IMG/VR virus record: IMGVR_UViG_3300035199_000332
Coordinates: 1-24,999 of that record
DNA length: 24,999 bases
From: a virus
Reading direction: 5' to 3' (one strand)
The notes below the pieces were generated by a model that saw only the letters and a program-made list of their open reading frames with translations, was not told where the DNA came from and ran no database searches. Every line of letters begins with the position of its first letter. The stretch's first letter is position 1. Positions 1 through 8,885 of this stretch are shown here, piece after piece. Made by a program: the position numbers and the translations under genes.

Positions 1-1
1 T

Positions 2-511
2 TTTGGTAAGTTGCAATCGCAGTACCAAGAAACTGCCCAGTGGAATCAGTGGGCTTGGCAGGAGATGCAGAATTCTAAGTCTAAGCCTGCTGTGCAGGAA
101 GAGGCGGACCCTTATGCAGATCCACTTGAGCGGAGGGTCAAGGAACTGGAAGGCCGGATAACAAACCAGCAGCAGTTCCATGACCACCGCTATCAAGAGA
201 TGCAAGTCAAGCAAGCTGAGCGAGAGATTATGGCTGAGATTAGTTCAGCAAAGGCGAAGTACCCTGAGATGCGCGACAATGATGTTGTCAACTCACTGGT
301 ACAGAACCCGAACGCATCGGTCATGGCTCTGGCTAAGAGATCCCACGAGGCAGAGGTACAAGCTTTCAACCAGCGCCTGAAGCGCCAAGGTTATAAGGCA
401 CCGCCCAAGTCCCTACAAAGGGGCCGAGGTAAGATGCCTGTAAAGAAAGACTTTGGTGACGACTTAGGCGCGGCTGAGGAAGCAGCGTTGCAATACTTTG
501 GTGAAGAATAA
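2..511 (+). CDS. Scaffold-like protein, 3' part (5' end outside window)
   Basis: The reading frame is open to the left edge, and the first in-frame start-like codon is only a TTG at position 11, so this is the C-terminal about 170 residues of a longer gene. The visible protein is highly charged and rich in Gln, Glu and Lys, with a predicted helical and coiled-coil stretch over roughly its first 110 visible residues. It ends in a basic segment followed by an acidic tail (GAAEEAALQYFGEE). It lies directly upstream of the major capsid gene with a 24-base gap. That position and composition are typical of capsid scaffolding proteins, which direct procapsid assembly and then leave the shell. No protease motif is visible in this fragment. 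The scaffold call rests on context and composition; a head-associated helical protein of another kind is possible. Confidence 0.55.
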   Translation, partial: FGKLQSQYQETAQWNQWAWQEMQNSKSKPAVQEEADPYADPLERRVKELEGRITNQQQFHDHRYQEMQVKQAEREIMAEISSAKAKYPEMRDNDVVNSLVQNPNASVMALAKRSHEAEVQAFNQRLKRQGYKAPPKSLQRGRGKMPVKKDFGDDLGAAEEAALQYFGEE

Positions 512-535
512 CTTTCAATGCAATGGAGCTAAATA

Positions 536-1840
536 ATGGCCACACAAAAAGCTAGCGCTGGCGGCGGAACCGACTTCGATGTAGTACTCAAGGAGTTCTA
601 CGAGGGTCCCGTTCGCGAGCATCTCAATAATAAAATCACTATCCTTCAATACGTCGAGAAGTCCAAACGAAAGTGGAACGGTCGTCGTGTTCTTTTCCCC
701 GTCCATCTTCGCCGTAACCACGGTGTTGGTGCTCGTGGCGAAAGCGGCACGTTGCCGACTGCTGGGCGTCAAGAGTACGTCGAGAGTAAGATCAACTCGA
801 AGTTCATGTATGGACGCATCGAGTTGACAGGTGTTGTTATCGCAGCATCTGAAGGTGACAAGGGCGCGTTCGCTTCAGCACTTCGTACTGAGGTTGAGGG
901 TCTTCGTCGCGACTTACGTGTCGATATGAATCGTCAAGTATGGGGCAATCCTGTTGCCGCAACAGATGGTACATCAACCAACACTGGTATCTTGGCTCAG
1001 CTTAATGCCGAACCTGGTTCATTGGCTGACGAGGGCAGCGCTACGTTTACCTTTGATAACCCAGGAACTCGTTATCTGAAGCCAGGAATGAAGCTTGCTT
1101 TTGGTACGGCGACAGGGGCCAATGCGGGCACGGTGAAGACGGCAGCGGCTGCACGGATACTGGACGTTACTGCAATAACGAGCACAACCCAGGCAACGTT
1201 GAAGAACAATACTGGCGGTGCAGTTAATTTGGACATCAATGATGTCTGTGTTCTTGGTGACTCCAGTGATAACTCCTTCAATAAGGAGATTACTGGCCTG
1301 TCATTCATGGTGACTGATGCTGACGATGACTTCCAGACGGTTGACACCGGACTTAACCCCGAGTGGAAAGCCAATGTGCTGGACAACAGCGGTGAGAATC
1401 GCCCGTTGTCCCTGGAACTGATGCAGCTTGCTATTGATACTGCTGATGAGGTTGCTGGCGGAGAGCCTAACCTTGTCATGGGTCATCACAGCATTCGGCG
1501 TGAGTACATCAACTTGCTGACCAGTGACGTTCGTTACGCCCCTGAGCAGCTAAAAGGTGGATTCCAGAAGTTGACTTATGCGGGTGGCACAACGCCTATG
1601 CCGCTTGAGTTTGACCGAATGGCTCCCTACAACAAGCTCTTCTTCCTCAACACAAACGACATCAAGTTGTACGTGATGAAGGATTGGGCTTTTGCAGACC
1701 GTGATGGCAGCACATTTAGCCGAATGGCTAACTCTGATAGCTGGGAAGCTTTCATGTGTTGGTATGGCAACATGGGTCTTGAGCGTCGTTTCTCGCAAAC
1801 GGTTCTCACTGACATCAGCGTTGATAACTTGATCTTCTAG
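536..1840 (+). CDS. Major capsid protein, HK97-fold
   Basis: This 434-residue protein builds the icosahedral head. Its N-terminal third has the pattern seen in many phage capsid proteins: a short N-arm with EFYEGPVREHLNN, then a stretch resembling the E-loop and spine helix (GRRVLFPVHLRRNHGVGARG, GRIELTGVVIAAS) and the helix FASALRTEVEGLRRDLRVDMNRQVWG. Residues of about 175-240 look like an inserted beta domain (YLKPGMKLAFGTATG onward). The C-terminal part contains a P-domain-like helix and strand region ending in RFSQTVLTDISVDNLIF. There is no long N-terminal delta domain, which fits a separate scaffold protein encoded upstream. GGAG at 524-527 supports the ATG at 536. A strong terminator follows the gene, as is common for the most abundant virion protein. 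Confidence 0.9.
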   Translation: MATQKASAGGGTDFDVVLKEFYEGPVREHLNNKITILQYVEKSKRKWNGRRVLFPVHLRRNHGVGARGESGTLPTAGRQEYVESKINSKFMYGRIELTGVVIAASEGDKGAFASALRTEVEGLRRDLRVDMNRQVWGNPVAATDGTSTNTGILAQLNAEPGSLADEGSATFTFDNPGTRYLKPGMKLAFGTATGANAGTVKTAAAARILDVTAITSTTQATLKNNTGGAVNLDINDVCVLGDSSDNSFNKEITGLSFMVTDADDDFQTVDTGLNPEWKANVLDNSGENRPLSLELMQLAIDTADEVAGGEPNLVMGHHSIRREYINLLTSDVRYAPEQLKGGFQKLTYAGGTTPMPLEFDRMAPYNKLFFLNTNDIKLYVMKDWAFADRDGSTFSRMANSDSWEAFMCWYGNMGLERRFSQTVLTDISVDNLIF

Positions 1841-1857
1841 GGTCGTGCCTAGTATCA

Positions 1858-1890
1858 CCTGGGGGGCATGTGCCCCCTGGGTGCTTTTCT
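1858..1890 (+). terminator. Rho-independent terminator after the capsid gene
   Basis: A 10-base stem pairs 1858-1867 (CCTGGGGGGC) with 1872-1881 (GCCCCCTGGG, two G-T pairs) around an ATGT loop. The T-rich run TGCTTTTCTT follows. It sits 17 bases after the capsid stop codon and before the next gene. It probably ends or trims part of the capsid transcript. No strong promoter is visible between it and the ATG at 1937, so the downstream structural genes may depend on readthrough. Confidence 0.8.
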
Positions 1891-1936
1891 TACTTAGTAT
1901 CCCCGCAATGGGGGGTAAACTGTGGAGTGGTAAATC

Positions 1937-2518
1937 ATGATTCGCGATAAGAATATTAACTATAAGTACCAGAGCCTATACTTTCCGGCTGCGGCCTTTG
2001 ACAAGGTAGATGACGGCACGTCAGGCCAAGATACCGGCGCTAGCGGCGATAACTTTGAAGAAGTTGCAACCACTGGGTTTATGGCTTGGCAGTTCGCTGG
2101 TGGCGATGACCAAGTACATGTGTCAATGACGACACCAACGAACGTTGATTGGGATAACAATGTCTTCTACCGGGCTATCTGGGCAGCAGCTTCAGCGGGT
2201 GGAGCTACGGAGACCTTTGCTTTCTCTGTCAGCGAGGTGGACTTTGGAACTGCGCCAGTAACGACTGCGCCAACGGCATTTGCCTCAGTATCGGACACTG
2301 CTGCGTCGATCAATGTCCCGCTGGCAACCCCATGGGCCAAGGCAGATTCGAGTACAACCGATGGCATTACCGGGACAAAGGATATGTTGCGGATATTCGT
2401 ACACTGCACATTAGATACTGCGAACGATCCACGGTTGATTGGCTTGGAAATCAAGTACTTACCCAAGTTGACGCCGGATACGCAAGTGAATGACCAGGCA
2501 GACCCAACGGACGCATAA
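1937..2518 (+). CDS. Small beta-rich virion protein (head decoration or fibre type)
   Basis: This 193-residue protein lies immediately downstream of the capsid gene. It has no signal peptide, membrane segment or catalytic motif. Its composition, rich in Ala, Thr, Asp and Ser with few basic residues, and the alternating hydrophobic segments (FMAWQFAGGDDQVHVSMTTP, NVFYRAIWAAAS, DMLRIFVHCTLD, PRLIGLEIKYLP) resemble the jelly-roll modules found in phage head and tail fibres. The spaced pattern of a Trp-containing strand, an aromatic RAIWAA strand and a late LGLEIKY-type strand recurs in such proteins. The likely role is a decoration or head-fibre protein, inferred from fold pattern and position; a tail component is also possible. 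A purine-rich TGGAG upstream supports the ATG at 1937. Confidence 0.6.
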   Translation: MIRDKNINYKYQSLYFPAAAFDKVDDGTSGQDTGASGDNFEEVATTGFMAWQFAGGDDQVHVSMTTPTNVDWDNNVFYRAIWAAASAGGATETFAFSVSEVDFGTAPVTTAPTAFASVSDTAASINVPLATPWAKADSSTTDGITGTKDMLRIFVHCTLDTANDPRLIGLEIKYLPKLTPDTQVNDQADPTDA

Positions 2519-3018
2519 TGATACTAAGCGAACTTCAGTGGCGTGACATCAAACGTGTCAAGTGGAACAAGGGCGAGAGCCGTCGTATTCAGGAGGCAAC
2601 CCATGATGATAAGATCACCGTGGGATGGTGTGGCAAGGAAAAGCGCTGGATGATCGCCCGTATTGTTGAGGCGACCGTCGAGGTGAAGTTCGGGGTGCAA
2701 ACCATCCCGACAAGGGAGAGAGTTCCCTACACCTGGAAGGTCTGGGAGGATGACGACGGGGTCGCTCTGAACATCAGGGACCCCCGTCTGATTCCATACA
2801 TTCGTCGATGTGACCTCTGGCGGGAGGGTGTGGATAAGTACATGAAACAGTACGACCACGCTGACTGGTTAGAGGAGGGCAAGGAGCGAAGCGAGCAGGA
2901 CGATGAGGACTACACCGCTAAGCACTTGATTTACCCACGAATAAAGAAGGCTGCGGATGCGTTGTGCGGCTACAATTACAATAAGAGTCATTCACAGCGT
3001 TTCTTCTTTGGGAGTTAG
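2518..3018 (+). CDS. Phage protein of unknown function in the head-tail region
   Basis: This 166-residue protein was not recognised. It starts at an ATG that overlaps the previous stop codon (TAATG), which suggests translational coupling, since no good Shine-Dalgarno sequence precedes it. The sequence is rich in Trp and charged residues, with many Arg and Lys in the first half. A middle segment mixes basic and acidic patches, and a strongly acidic loop (EQDDEDYTA) lies at about residues 125-133. The C-terminus is basic and aromatic (SHSQRFFFGS). Its place between the capsid and adaptor genes suggests a minor structural or assembly role. Nothing in the sequence identifies an enzymatic function. 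Confidence 0.6.
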   Translation: MILSELQWRDIKRVKWNKGESRRIQEATHDDKITVGWCGKEKRWMIARIVEATVEVKFGVQTIPTRERVPYTWKVWEDDDGVALNIRDPRLIPYIRRCDLWREGVDKYMKQYDHADWLEEGKERSEQDDEDYTAKHLIYPRIKKAADALCGYNYNKSHSQRFFFGS

Positions 3019-3021
3019 ACT

Positions 3022-3771
3022 ATGGCGTGGAGTGGACAGGTTATAACCCTGGAGGATGCGCGAGGGTTTGCGAAGGTGTTGCTTGATGAAACAGGCGACC
3101 TCTTCTGGTCCCAGGCGGAGCAAAATGCTTTGCTCAATGAGGCGAATCGCGTTGTATTTCGGGAGCTTGTGGCTACAAACCCTGAGTACTTCATTGAAAG
3201 CTCAAGTGGCCCATTCACTTTCACCAAGGATGCTCAGTACGTTGAGCTTGATACTGCCAGCATCTTAGGTGTTGGCGTTCTTCCTTATAAGATCATCGGC
3301 ATCGAAGAGACTGAGAGCGCTGCGGTGCCCTCAAGGACGAACCCGGCAGTCAAGTGGCGTACCATGCGCTTTGTAGATCGAAACATGGTTGAACGCACTG
3401 CAAGCGGCAGCTACGACTCCATGGGAAGGCACTATGTCTTGGTCAGGAACCGGCTGTACGCATCACCGATGCCAGACCAAGATGTAAACATGCACATCTA
3501 CTGGATAAACCACCTACCTGACCTCACTGCTGACGGTCACATGCTTTTGGCCACAACCTTATCCACAACCCTAACCAATGGCGCTGCACAGGAGTTCGGT
3601 GACTTAGTCGGCGTGTACCTGGCTAAGCTTATGAACTCAAAGCAGCAAGGGCAGAACATGACGATTGAGGGGTTATGGCAAGAGGGTCTTGCTCGCATGA
3701 ATAACAACGCTCACATGAGAAATGTTGATGAGCCTATGAGTGTGAGGGTTACCCGTGCCCCGTGGGAGTAA
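3022..3771 (+). CDS. Head-tail adaptor protein
   Basis: This 249-residue protein has the layout of podovirus adaptor (gatekeeper) proteins, which form the ring between portal and nozzle. An N-terminal helix (LEDARGFAKVLLDETGDLFWSQ) leads into AEQNALLNEANRVVFRELV. A beta-sandwich section with paired YVELD and YKIIGIEE strands follows. The C-terminal helical region runs from EFGDLVGVYLAKLMNSKQ to the end. The motif of a short helix followed by W-x2-x2-LLNEANR is frequent in this family. GGGAG upstream supports the ATG at 3022. The gene overlaps the nozzle-like gene by 17 bases, and this adaptor-then-nozzle order matches known short-tailed phages such as those related to SU10 and P22. The family call is based on pattern recognition, not a search. 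Confidence 0.7.
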   Translation: MAWSGQVITLEDARGFAKVLLDETGDLFWSQAEQNALLNEANRVVFRELVATNPEYFIESSSGPFTFTKDAQYVELDTASILGVGVLPYKIIGIEETESAAVPSRTNPAVKWRTMRFVDRNMVERTASGSYDSMGRHYVLVRNRLYASPMPDQDVNMHIYWINHLPDLTADGHMLLATTLSTTLTNGAAQEFGDLVGVYLAKLMNSKQQGQNMTIEGLWQEGLARMNNNAHMRNVDEPMSVRVTRAPWE

Positions 3772-5986
3772 AAAACCTGCAGTATTCTCAGGCCCTTGGG
3801 TCGGGATGGAGGAGCGGGAGACCTACCAAACGGATGGTCATTGCCAGCTAGCCCTCAACGTTGACTTCAGTCGCGGGTATATTGAACCTCGCCAAGGCTT
3901 CAAGCGGGTCATACAAGAGGCCCCTGCAAAGGCCCGATTGTATGTGCATCGGGAGAAGGGTAAGCCTTCATACCTGCTCTCCATTGGCCCAAGGTCGTCC
4001 GTTGATGGGAGTATTATGTTCAGGTCCCATAAGATACATGGCGCTGCAACCTCATTCACGTCCAGCGAGGCTCAGGACCTTACAAGCGATATGGGTGAGC
4101 CTGCTAACCTGGAGTTTGAGTGTTCGTTTGTGAGTGTGATCTTAAAGGGACTCGAGGACCCTGGCGCACAGTCGAAGATAAAGACAAAGCCGAACTACGT
4201 GACCATAATCACGACACCGAATCAAATGTACCTCTTCAATGCGTCTGAAGACTCGTCGTCATTGCGGACGGTTGATGTCATTGAAGAGTCGAAGCGGCTA
4301 AAAAAACTAAGCATGGCTTACTGGGGCATGAACCCACGGTGCCTGATTGCAACGGTCCACCAAGATTCAGTTTACTACGCTGGCTTTGCTAGTAATTTCC
4401 AAATCGCCTTCACCGACCTTTTGGAAGACCTGCAAACGGAAATGCCTGAGGAAAACATCGATGAGGAAGACAGGGCAATAGGTGAGATCTTCCCGAACTG
4501 GATATGGCGGACGGATCCGTTCGACCCGCTTGGCATAAGCGCGTTTAGCTTCTCGACTGTCAGCATCCGTGAGAACGTGACCGGCCTGAAAAGCTTCCTA
4601 GGCCAACTGATTGTATTTACAGACCAAGCCATCTACTCGCAGACGGGTGGGTCCTATGAGACTTGGCAGATGTTCAAGGCCGTGGACGGCGTGGGCTGCG
4701 TGGCACCTAACTCCATCATTGAGGTGGGTGGCGTGCTAATGTTTATGGCACGTGACGGCGTGTATGCCTATACAGGGACAGGCCAACAAGGGTCCCTTCA
4801 GAAGATATCCAAACAGATTGACTCAATCTTCACAGGCAAGCACCTGAGCACCTATCTGCCAGAAAAAGTCCGCACAGACCTATACAGCCTTGGGTATCCG
4901 TTTGAAATATCAAGGGATAATCTCAACAGGGCGCAGGTTGTCCATGTTCAGTCCAAAAACCAGATATGGTGGAGCGTCAACCCAACCCGAGCCAATGCAG
5001 AGGACTGGAACCTAACCCTTGTCTATGACTACCACCATCAGGCATGGTCTGTGTTCACACACGGGGCATCAACCGCCGCCGCTCCACAGTGCTGCATGTA
5101 CGATGGCGTGAGCGTGGCGATAGGCGGCAGAGAGCGCATCTTCGTGAGTAGCTCAACCGGCGGCATCTTTGAGTACGCTGGCGGCCATGATGAGTATGGC
5201 GTTGGCAGCACAGCATCAAAGAAGAACGTTCAGATGGTCTTTATCAGTGGCCGGATGTTCAAGGAGAACAACACGGTCAGCCTCTATCGACCGATACGCC
5301 TGAAGATGCTAAGCCATGGGTCCTCTGACGAAATGTCGGACCCAGCATTCTGGATGGCCTACGGTGAGGAAGCTCACGCAGATGCCCAGTTCGTGAACTC
5401 GGCGGGCACGGTTACGGATGCAGATAGTACGGACAGGCAATACACTGAGGGAACAGTATCTCTCCATCCTGCCGAGACCAGCAACTTCTTCTATGATGTT
5501 GGCGCTTACAAGGACTCGGTCGTCGTGGGTACGGGCAATGGATCGACAGCCGGATTTTCAGCAACGGTGACGCTCGGTCTTTCGGCGCAGCCCTACTGGA
5601 CTGATGTCCTTGGTGGTCATTTTATTGAATGGACCACGGGCGGGGTTACTAAGACTGTTGTCAGTGATACGGTGTCAGGGCAGCAGTTTTCTGACGCAAC
5701 AACTGGAGTCGTTGCCAGTGCAAATAAATCCAACGGTGCCACGGAGATTTTGTTCCAAGCGGGTTTCATTCCTGATAACGGAACAAGTATTACCTTTGGT
5801 GTTGATGGAGGAAAGCCGCTCACATATCAGGACCAGGATTGGTTTACCTCGAAGATTGAAAGCGCGTCCATTCGATCACGGAGCCTTCGTTTGGCGCTGT
5901 GCTCGGGCTATGGTAGTACAATCAGACCCACTGAGCTTGCAGTTCAAAGCGTCTTCGTTGAGGTTCAGGCCGGGGATACGCGATGA
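3755..5986 (+). CDS. Tail nozzle-like (tail tubular protein B type) structural protein
   Basis: This 743-residue protein is rich in beta strands and lacks membrane or catalytic motifs. It opens with PRGSKKPAVFSGPWVGMEE and a segment typical of nozzle proteins, in which a short region (NVDFSRGYIEPRQGFKRV) introduces a beta-propeller-like body. Recurrent segments such as LIVFTDQAIYSQTG, GGVLMFMARDGVYAYTG and NQIWWSVNP resemble propeller blades. Residues of about 575-690 (from TVTDADSTDRQYTEG) read as an inserted Ig-like domain, after which a C-terminal strand region resumes. The start is the GTG at 3755, which lies inside the adaptor gene and has GAGGG at 3744-3748. The product likely hangs below the adaptor and forms the short tail channel. 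Confidence 0.65.
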   Translation: MPRGSKKPAVFSGPWVGMEERETYQTDGHCQLALNVDFSRGYIEPRQGFKRVIQEAPAKARLYVHREKGKPSYLLSIGPRSSVDGSIMFRSHKIHGAATSFTSSEAQDLTSDMGEPANLEFECSFVSVILKGLEDPGAQSKIKTKPNYVTIITTPNQMYLFNASEDSSSLRTVDVIEESKRLKKLSMAYWGMNPRCLIATVHQDSVYYAGFASNFQIAFTDLLEDLQTEMPEENIDEEDRAIGEIFPNWIWRTDPFDPLGISAFSFSTVSIRENVTGLKSFLGQLIVFTDQAIYSQTGGSYETWQMFKAVDGVGCVAPNSIIEVGGVLMFMARDGVYAYTGTGQQGSLQKISKQIDSIFTGKHLSTYLPEKVRTDLYSLGYPFEISRDNLNRAQVVHVQSKNQIWWSVNPTRANAEDWNLTLVYDYHHQAWSVFTHGASTAAAPQCCMYDGVSVAIGGRERIFVSSSTGGIFEYAGGHDEYGVGSTASKKNVQMVFISGRMFKENNTVSLYRPIRLKMLSHGSSDEMSDPAFWMAYGEEAHADAQFVNSAGTVTDADSTDRQYTEGTVSLHPAETSNFFYDVGAYKDSVVVGTGNGSTAGFSATVTLGLSAQPYWTDVLGGHFIEWTTGGVTKTVVSDTVSGQQFSDATTGVVASANKSNGATEILFQAGFIPDNGTSITFGVDGGKPLTYQDQDWFTSKIESASIRSRSLRLALCSGYGSTIRPTELAVQSVFVEVQAGDTR

Positions 5987-6732
5987 GCCGGTTATTTCGC
6001 AGAGGCAAGCGCAAGCCCCAGATAATATGGGGGGACGACTATCGTCTTCGGGTCATAGGCCAGCAGCTTGAGGCCGAGGCAGGCGCTAACGGTGGCCTGG
6101 GGCCTGTGTTCTCGGATGCGTATTCATTGCGTGAGATCTTCGGTAACGTAGGTGCCGAGGGCGGGCGCGTGTTTCTGACAGAGGGCATTTGGTTCCTCCA
6201 CGGCAGCATGACCATCAATACGAAGAACCTGCATATCTATAGCACCTCACCGGGCAGGACCATACTCAGGCGAGCCTCAACAGGCTCCACTGCTGAGTCG
6301 ATGTTGATCTTCAAGGGTGAGGGCGTGACCGTTGAGGGTATCCGGTTTATTGATAATATGGCCAGCGCCAGGGCAGTCATTGAGTTGGACGGTCAGCGGT
6401 CCACAGTTCGAGACTGCGTCTTTGAGGATGTTTCTAATGGGGTAAAGGTTGAGAGCGCTGACTGGTGTGCTGTTCGCGACTGTCGCTTTACGTCGGTTAC
6501 GACGAACGCCGTTGAGTACAGCGGGACCTGCGAGGGCGGCATGGTTACTGGAAATATTGTCGAAACTAATGGCGGTGATATTTACTTAGGTGATAATGTC
6601 AGCGGAACGGTCGTAACTGGAAACTCTATTGACGCCGGTAGTCGAAAGATAAGCTACTTCACAGGCAGAAATATCAGTACCGGGTCCCTGCTGAACGCAA
6701 TCGGGCCTGAGAAAGTCGAGGAGAGATCATAA
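5983..6732 (+). CDS. Short right-handed beta-helix tail spike-like protein
   Basis: This 249-residue protein has a basic N-terminus (SRLFRRGKRKPQIIWGDDY), probably for virion attachment. It then shows a parallel beta-helix signature: a turn GGRVFLTEGIWFLHGS, NLHIYSTSPGRTILRR, and repeated rungs with V-x-G-I-R-F, V-R-D-C-V-F and V-R-D-C-R-F patterns, plus G-N-I-V and G-N-S-I turns. Such helices occur in tail spikes and pectate-lyase-like fibres that bind or degrade surface polysaccharide. At this length there is room for only a short helix. No catalytic acid pair can be assigned, and no separate receptor domain is visible. It overlaps the nozzle-like gene by ATGA, which supports a tail role. 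Confidence 0.7.
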   Translation: MSRLFRRGKRKPQIIWGDDYRLRVIGQQLEAEAGANGGLGPVFSDAYSLREIFGNVGAEGGRVFLTEGIWFLHGSMTINTKNLHIYSTSPGRTILRRASTGSTAESMLIFKGEGVTVEGIRFIDNMASARAVIELDGQRSTVRDCVFEDVSNGVKVESADWCAVRDCRFTSVTTNAVEYSGTCEGGMVTGNIVETNGGDIYLGDNVSGTVVTGNSIDAGSRKISYFTGRNISTGSLLNAIGPEKVEERS

Positions 6733-7277
6733 TGGGAAGTCCAATAGATTACACTGAGTTAGTTCCAGGCGCAACAGTTGCGGCCTCTGTGTTGAACGCA
6801 AACTTTGAGAAGACGAACACATACATCTCCGCAGGGATACCGAACAACAAGATAGCGAACTCGGCTCATAACATTGTGATGACCTGGACCCAATCGTTTG
6901 TGGATATCGGCACAGACACCCAGCACGTGTATGCGTTCAGGGTGCCAGTAGGCGTCACGCTTACCCCGGTCGAGATACAGCTTCACTGCGCCAATGTGAC
7001 AACGGCTTCCGTAAAGGCCAATTTTTATACAGCCTGGGATGGTAGTGCCACGCTGAATCCAGACACCACATCGACTCGGGTATTCGACGCGCCGCCAAAC
7101 GTTGATGCTGATAATGAACTCCAGACAAGGACTGCGCTGCGAAGTGGCTACACAAGCTCTGCTGCCAGCAGTGCGCTGTACCTGGGGCTTACGCTGGTTG
7201 ATTCTAGTGGCGGGACGACTGGAGACCTAGAAGATGTGACAATCACCTTATGGGCCAAAGCGGATAACAGGAGCTAA
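6732..7277 (+). CDS. Beta-rich virion protein of unknown function
   Basis: This 181-residue protein was not assigned to a family. It starts at an ATG overlapping the previous stop (TAATG), with GAGGAGAG just upstream. The N-terminal 40 residues (YTELVPGATVAASVLNANFE) resemble short helical attachment segments of fibre proteins. The rest alternates strands such as HVYAFRVPVGVTLTPVEIQLH, VKANFYTAWDG and DVTITLWAK. This jelly-roll-like pattern is reminiscent of the protein encoded at 1937-2518, although no clear alignment is evident by eye. It sits between the spike-like protein and the ejection-protein genes, so a tail or fibre accessory role is likely. Nothing catalytic is visible. Confidence 0.6.
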   Translation: MGSPIDYTELVPGATVAASVLNANFEKTNTYISAGIPNNKIANSAHNIVMTWTQSFVDIGTDTQHVYAFRVPVGVTLTPVEIQLHCANVTTASVKANFYTAWDGSATLNPDTTSTRVFDAPPNVDADNELQTRTALRSGYTSSAASSALYLGLTLVDSSGGTTGDLEDVTITLWAKADNRS

Positions 7278-7280
7278 CCT

Positions 7281-8876
7281 ATGGCAATGTACGAAAAGAA
7301 GGCCTATAAGAACCCGAAGATCGCTGGCAGTCCTGGGCAGATTGCCTCCGCAGGCCAGCAGGCACCCAGCGCCCCACCACGGGCAGGCGGCATGATGCAG
7401 ATGGCGGCACTGGCGCGACTAAAGCAGCCTAAGCCAGGGCAGCCTCCAATCCCTGTAACAAAGCCATTCGACCCAAGGCAACGTCCATCTGGGGCTACTG
7501 CGGGACCTGCCCCGGCGTACGACCCAGCCAAGCAGGCTGCGGCAAAGCGGATACTTAGCGCAGGGGGCAAGGCGATGGGCGGTGGCCCTCAGGTCCCCGG
7601 TATGAATCAAGTGCTCACTAGCCTCGAACCTGGCACAGGCATAACGCCTGCATACGCGGGTGGCATTGATGCAGTTGGCACTCCAGTGGGTGATATTGGT
7701 GGGCTGGAGGCTCCTTTCCAGTACGATATCCTGAAGGCGGAGGGTAGTGGTCAGGGCGGGGACATGCCCGTGGTCCCTGCAGAGGAACCAGAGCCTACAG
7801 AGGGTGGGATAAAACCCAAATTCGATGAGGCCCCAGAGGATAGTCCGTGGATCACAGGTGATTGGACAGGTACGGGTGTAGAGGATGCTGAAAAAATACT
7901 AGCAGCAGGCCAGTCTACAGCCGACGAAGAAGCTCAAGCAGTTGTTGATGCGTTTACTCAAGAGGCCGAGTCCAAGGGCTTCAAGCCGCTGGTAGATGAC
8001 TTTGGAAACCAGATAGGTTGGACAGATACGTTTGGTAATCAGTATGACGCGAAAGGAGATCCACTTGTCTGGGACGACGAGCCTCAGACCGACACCGAGT
8101 ATAAGTCAGACAACTTGACGAAGCAAGTCGTGGATCAAATGTTCGATTACCTGGGCGAGGAAACCGGCATCTCCAAGGAGGAGCTTGCGGGTCAGATCTC
8201 CCAGTTGAAGATGGCGTCCTCAGAGCAAATTGCTGATTTTGCCCAGCAGATGGCCGCTCGAGGAATGGGCGCATCCGGTCTCTTGGGTCAGGGCATGGGG
8301 CAGATAGCCTCGCAGACCGTTGGAGCGATTGCTAACTTACGCTTTGAAAATGCAAAGCTGGCCATTGATGAGAAGCTCAACAAGATGAAGGCTTACATGG
8401 CTATGTATGGGCAAGGGTTGAGTGAAGAGAATCGCATGGCGATCTTCGAAATGATGCACGCGCTCGAACAGGACAAGTGGGATACCCAGAAGGAACAGGA
8501 CTCACTCTCCAATAAATACATTGAGTTCAACAACATGGCTTCGCTGGCACAGGTATACGATGAGGGCGCACTCGCTTTCATCCTTGACAGCCTTAGCGAC
8601 CCAAATAAGTCTGCGGGTGATGTGTTCGATAGTATTACGCTTTATAAGGAAGATGGCTTATGGCACTTGAAGAAGAAGGACGACGAACAGCAGAGTGGTA
8701 GTCCTGACAAGGCAACCTGGGCTAAGGCTGAGAAAAAGGCTGAGTCGGAATACGAAAAATACGTCAACTCAATCGTGTCGGATGAGGAATATGCTAATAA
8801 ATTCACACTGAACCAGTTTGCCCAAGCCAAGGGCTTTAAAGATTGGAACGACTATATCAATTCATTCGTGGAGTAA
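7281..8876 (+). CDS. Candidate internal virion (ejection) protein 1
   Basis: This 531-residue protein has three zones. Residues of about 1-110 are rich in Pro, Gly, Ala and Gln and are probably disordered. Residues 110-280 are acidic. From about 278 onward the protein is helical and includes GMGASGLLGQGMGQIASQT and long amphipathic helices (FENAKLAIDEKLNKMKAYM). The Gly-Ala-rich segment followed by a coiled helix is common in podovirus proteins stored in the head and ejected with DNA. The C-terminus has a charged Lys and Glu region. AGGAG at 7269-7273 supports the ATG at 7281. It is the first of three consecutive large proteins between the tail genes and the fibre genes, the place where internal core proteins lie in podoviruses. 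This is an inference from order and composition. Confidence 0.5.
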   Translation: MAMYEKKAYKNPKIAGSPGQIASAGQQAPSAPPRAGGMMQMAALARLKQPKPGQPPIPVTKPFDPRQRPSGATAGPAPAYDPAKQAAAKRILSAGGKAMGGGPQVPGMNQVLTSLEPGTGITPAYAGGIDAVGTPVGDIGGLEAPFQYDILKAEGSGQGGDMPVVPAEEPEPTEGGIKPKFDEAPEDSPWITGDWTGTGVEDAEKILAAGQSTADEEAQAVVDAFTQEAESKGFKPLVDDFGNQIGWTDTFGNQYDAKGDPLVWDDEPQTDTEYKSDNLTKQVVDQMFDYLGEETGISKEELAGQISQLKMASSEQIADFAQQMAARGMGASGLLGQGMGQIASQTVGAIANLRFENAKLAIDEKLNKMKAYMAMYGQGLSEENRMAIFEMMHALEQDKWDTQKEQDSLSNKYIEFNNMASLAQVYDEGALAFILDSLSDPNKSAGDVFDSITLYKEDGLWHLKKKDDEQQSGSPDKATWAKAEKKAESEYEKYVNSIVSDEEYANKFTLNQFAQAKGFKDWNDYINSFVE

Positions 8877-8885
8877 GAGGGTAAT

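Noticed and set aside
1901-1914. Small CCCC/GGGG hairpin downstream of the terminator
   Set aside because: The stem is only four bases and no T-run follows, so it is too weak to call a second terminator.
5604-6071. Plus-strand ORF of 155 codons spanning the nozzle and spike junction
   Set aside because: It is a shifted frame over two well-supported genes that overlap by ATGA. No domain or start signal supports it.
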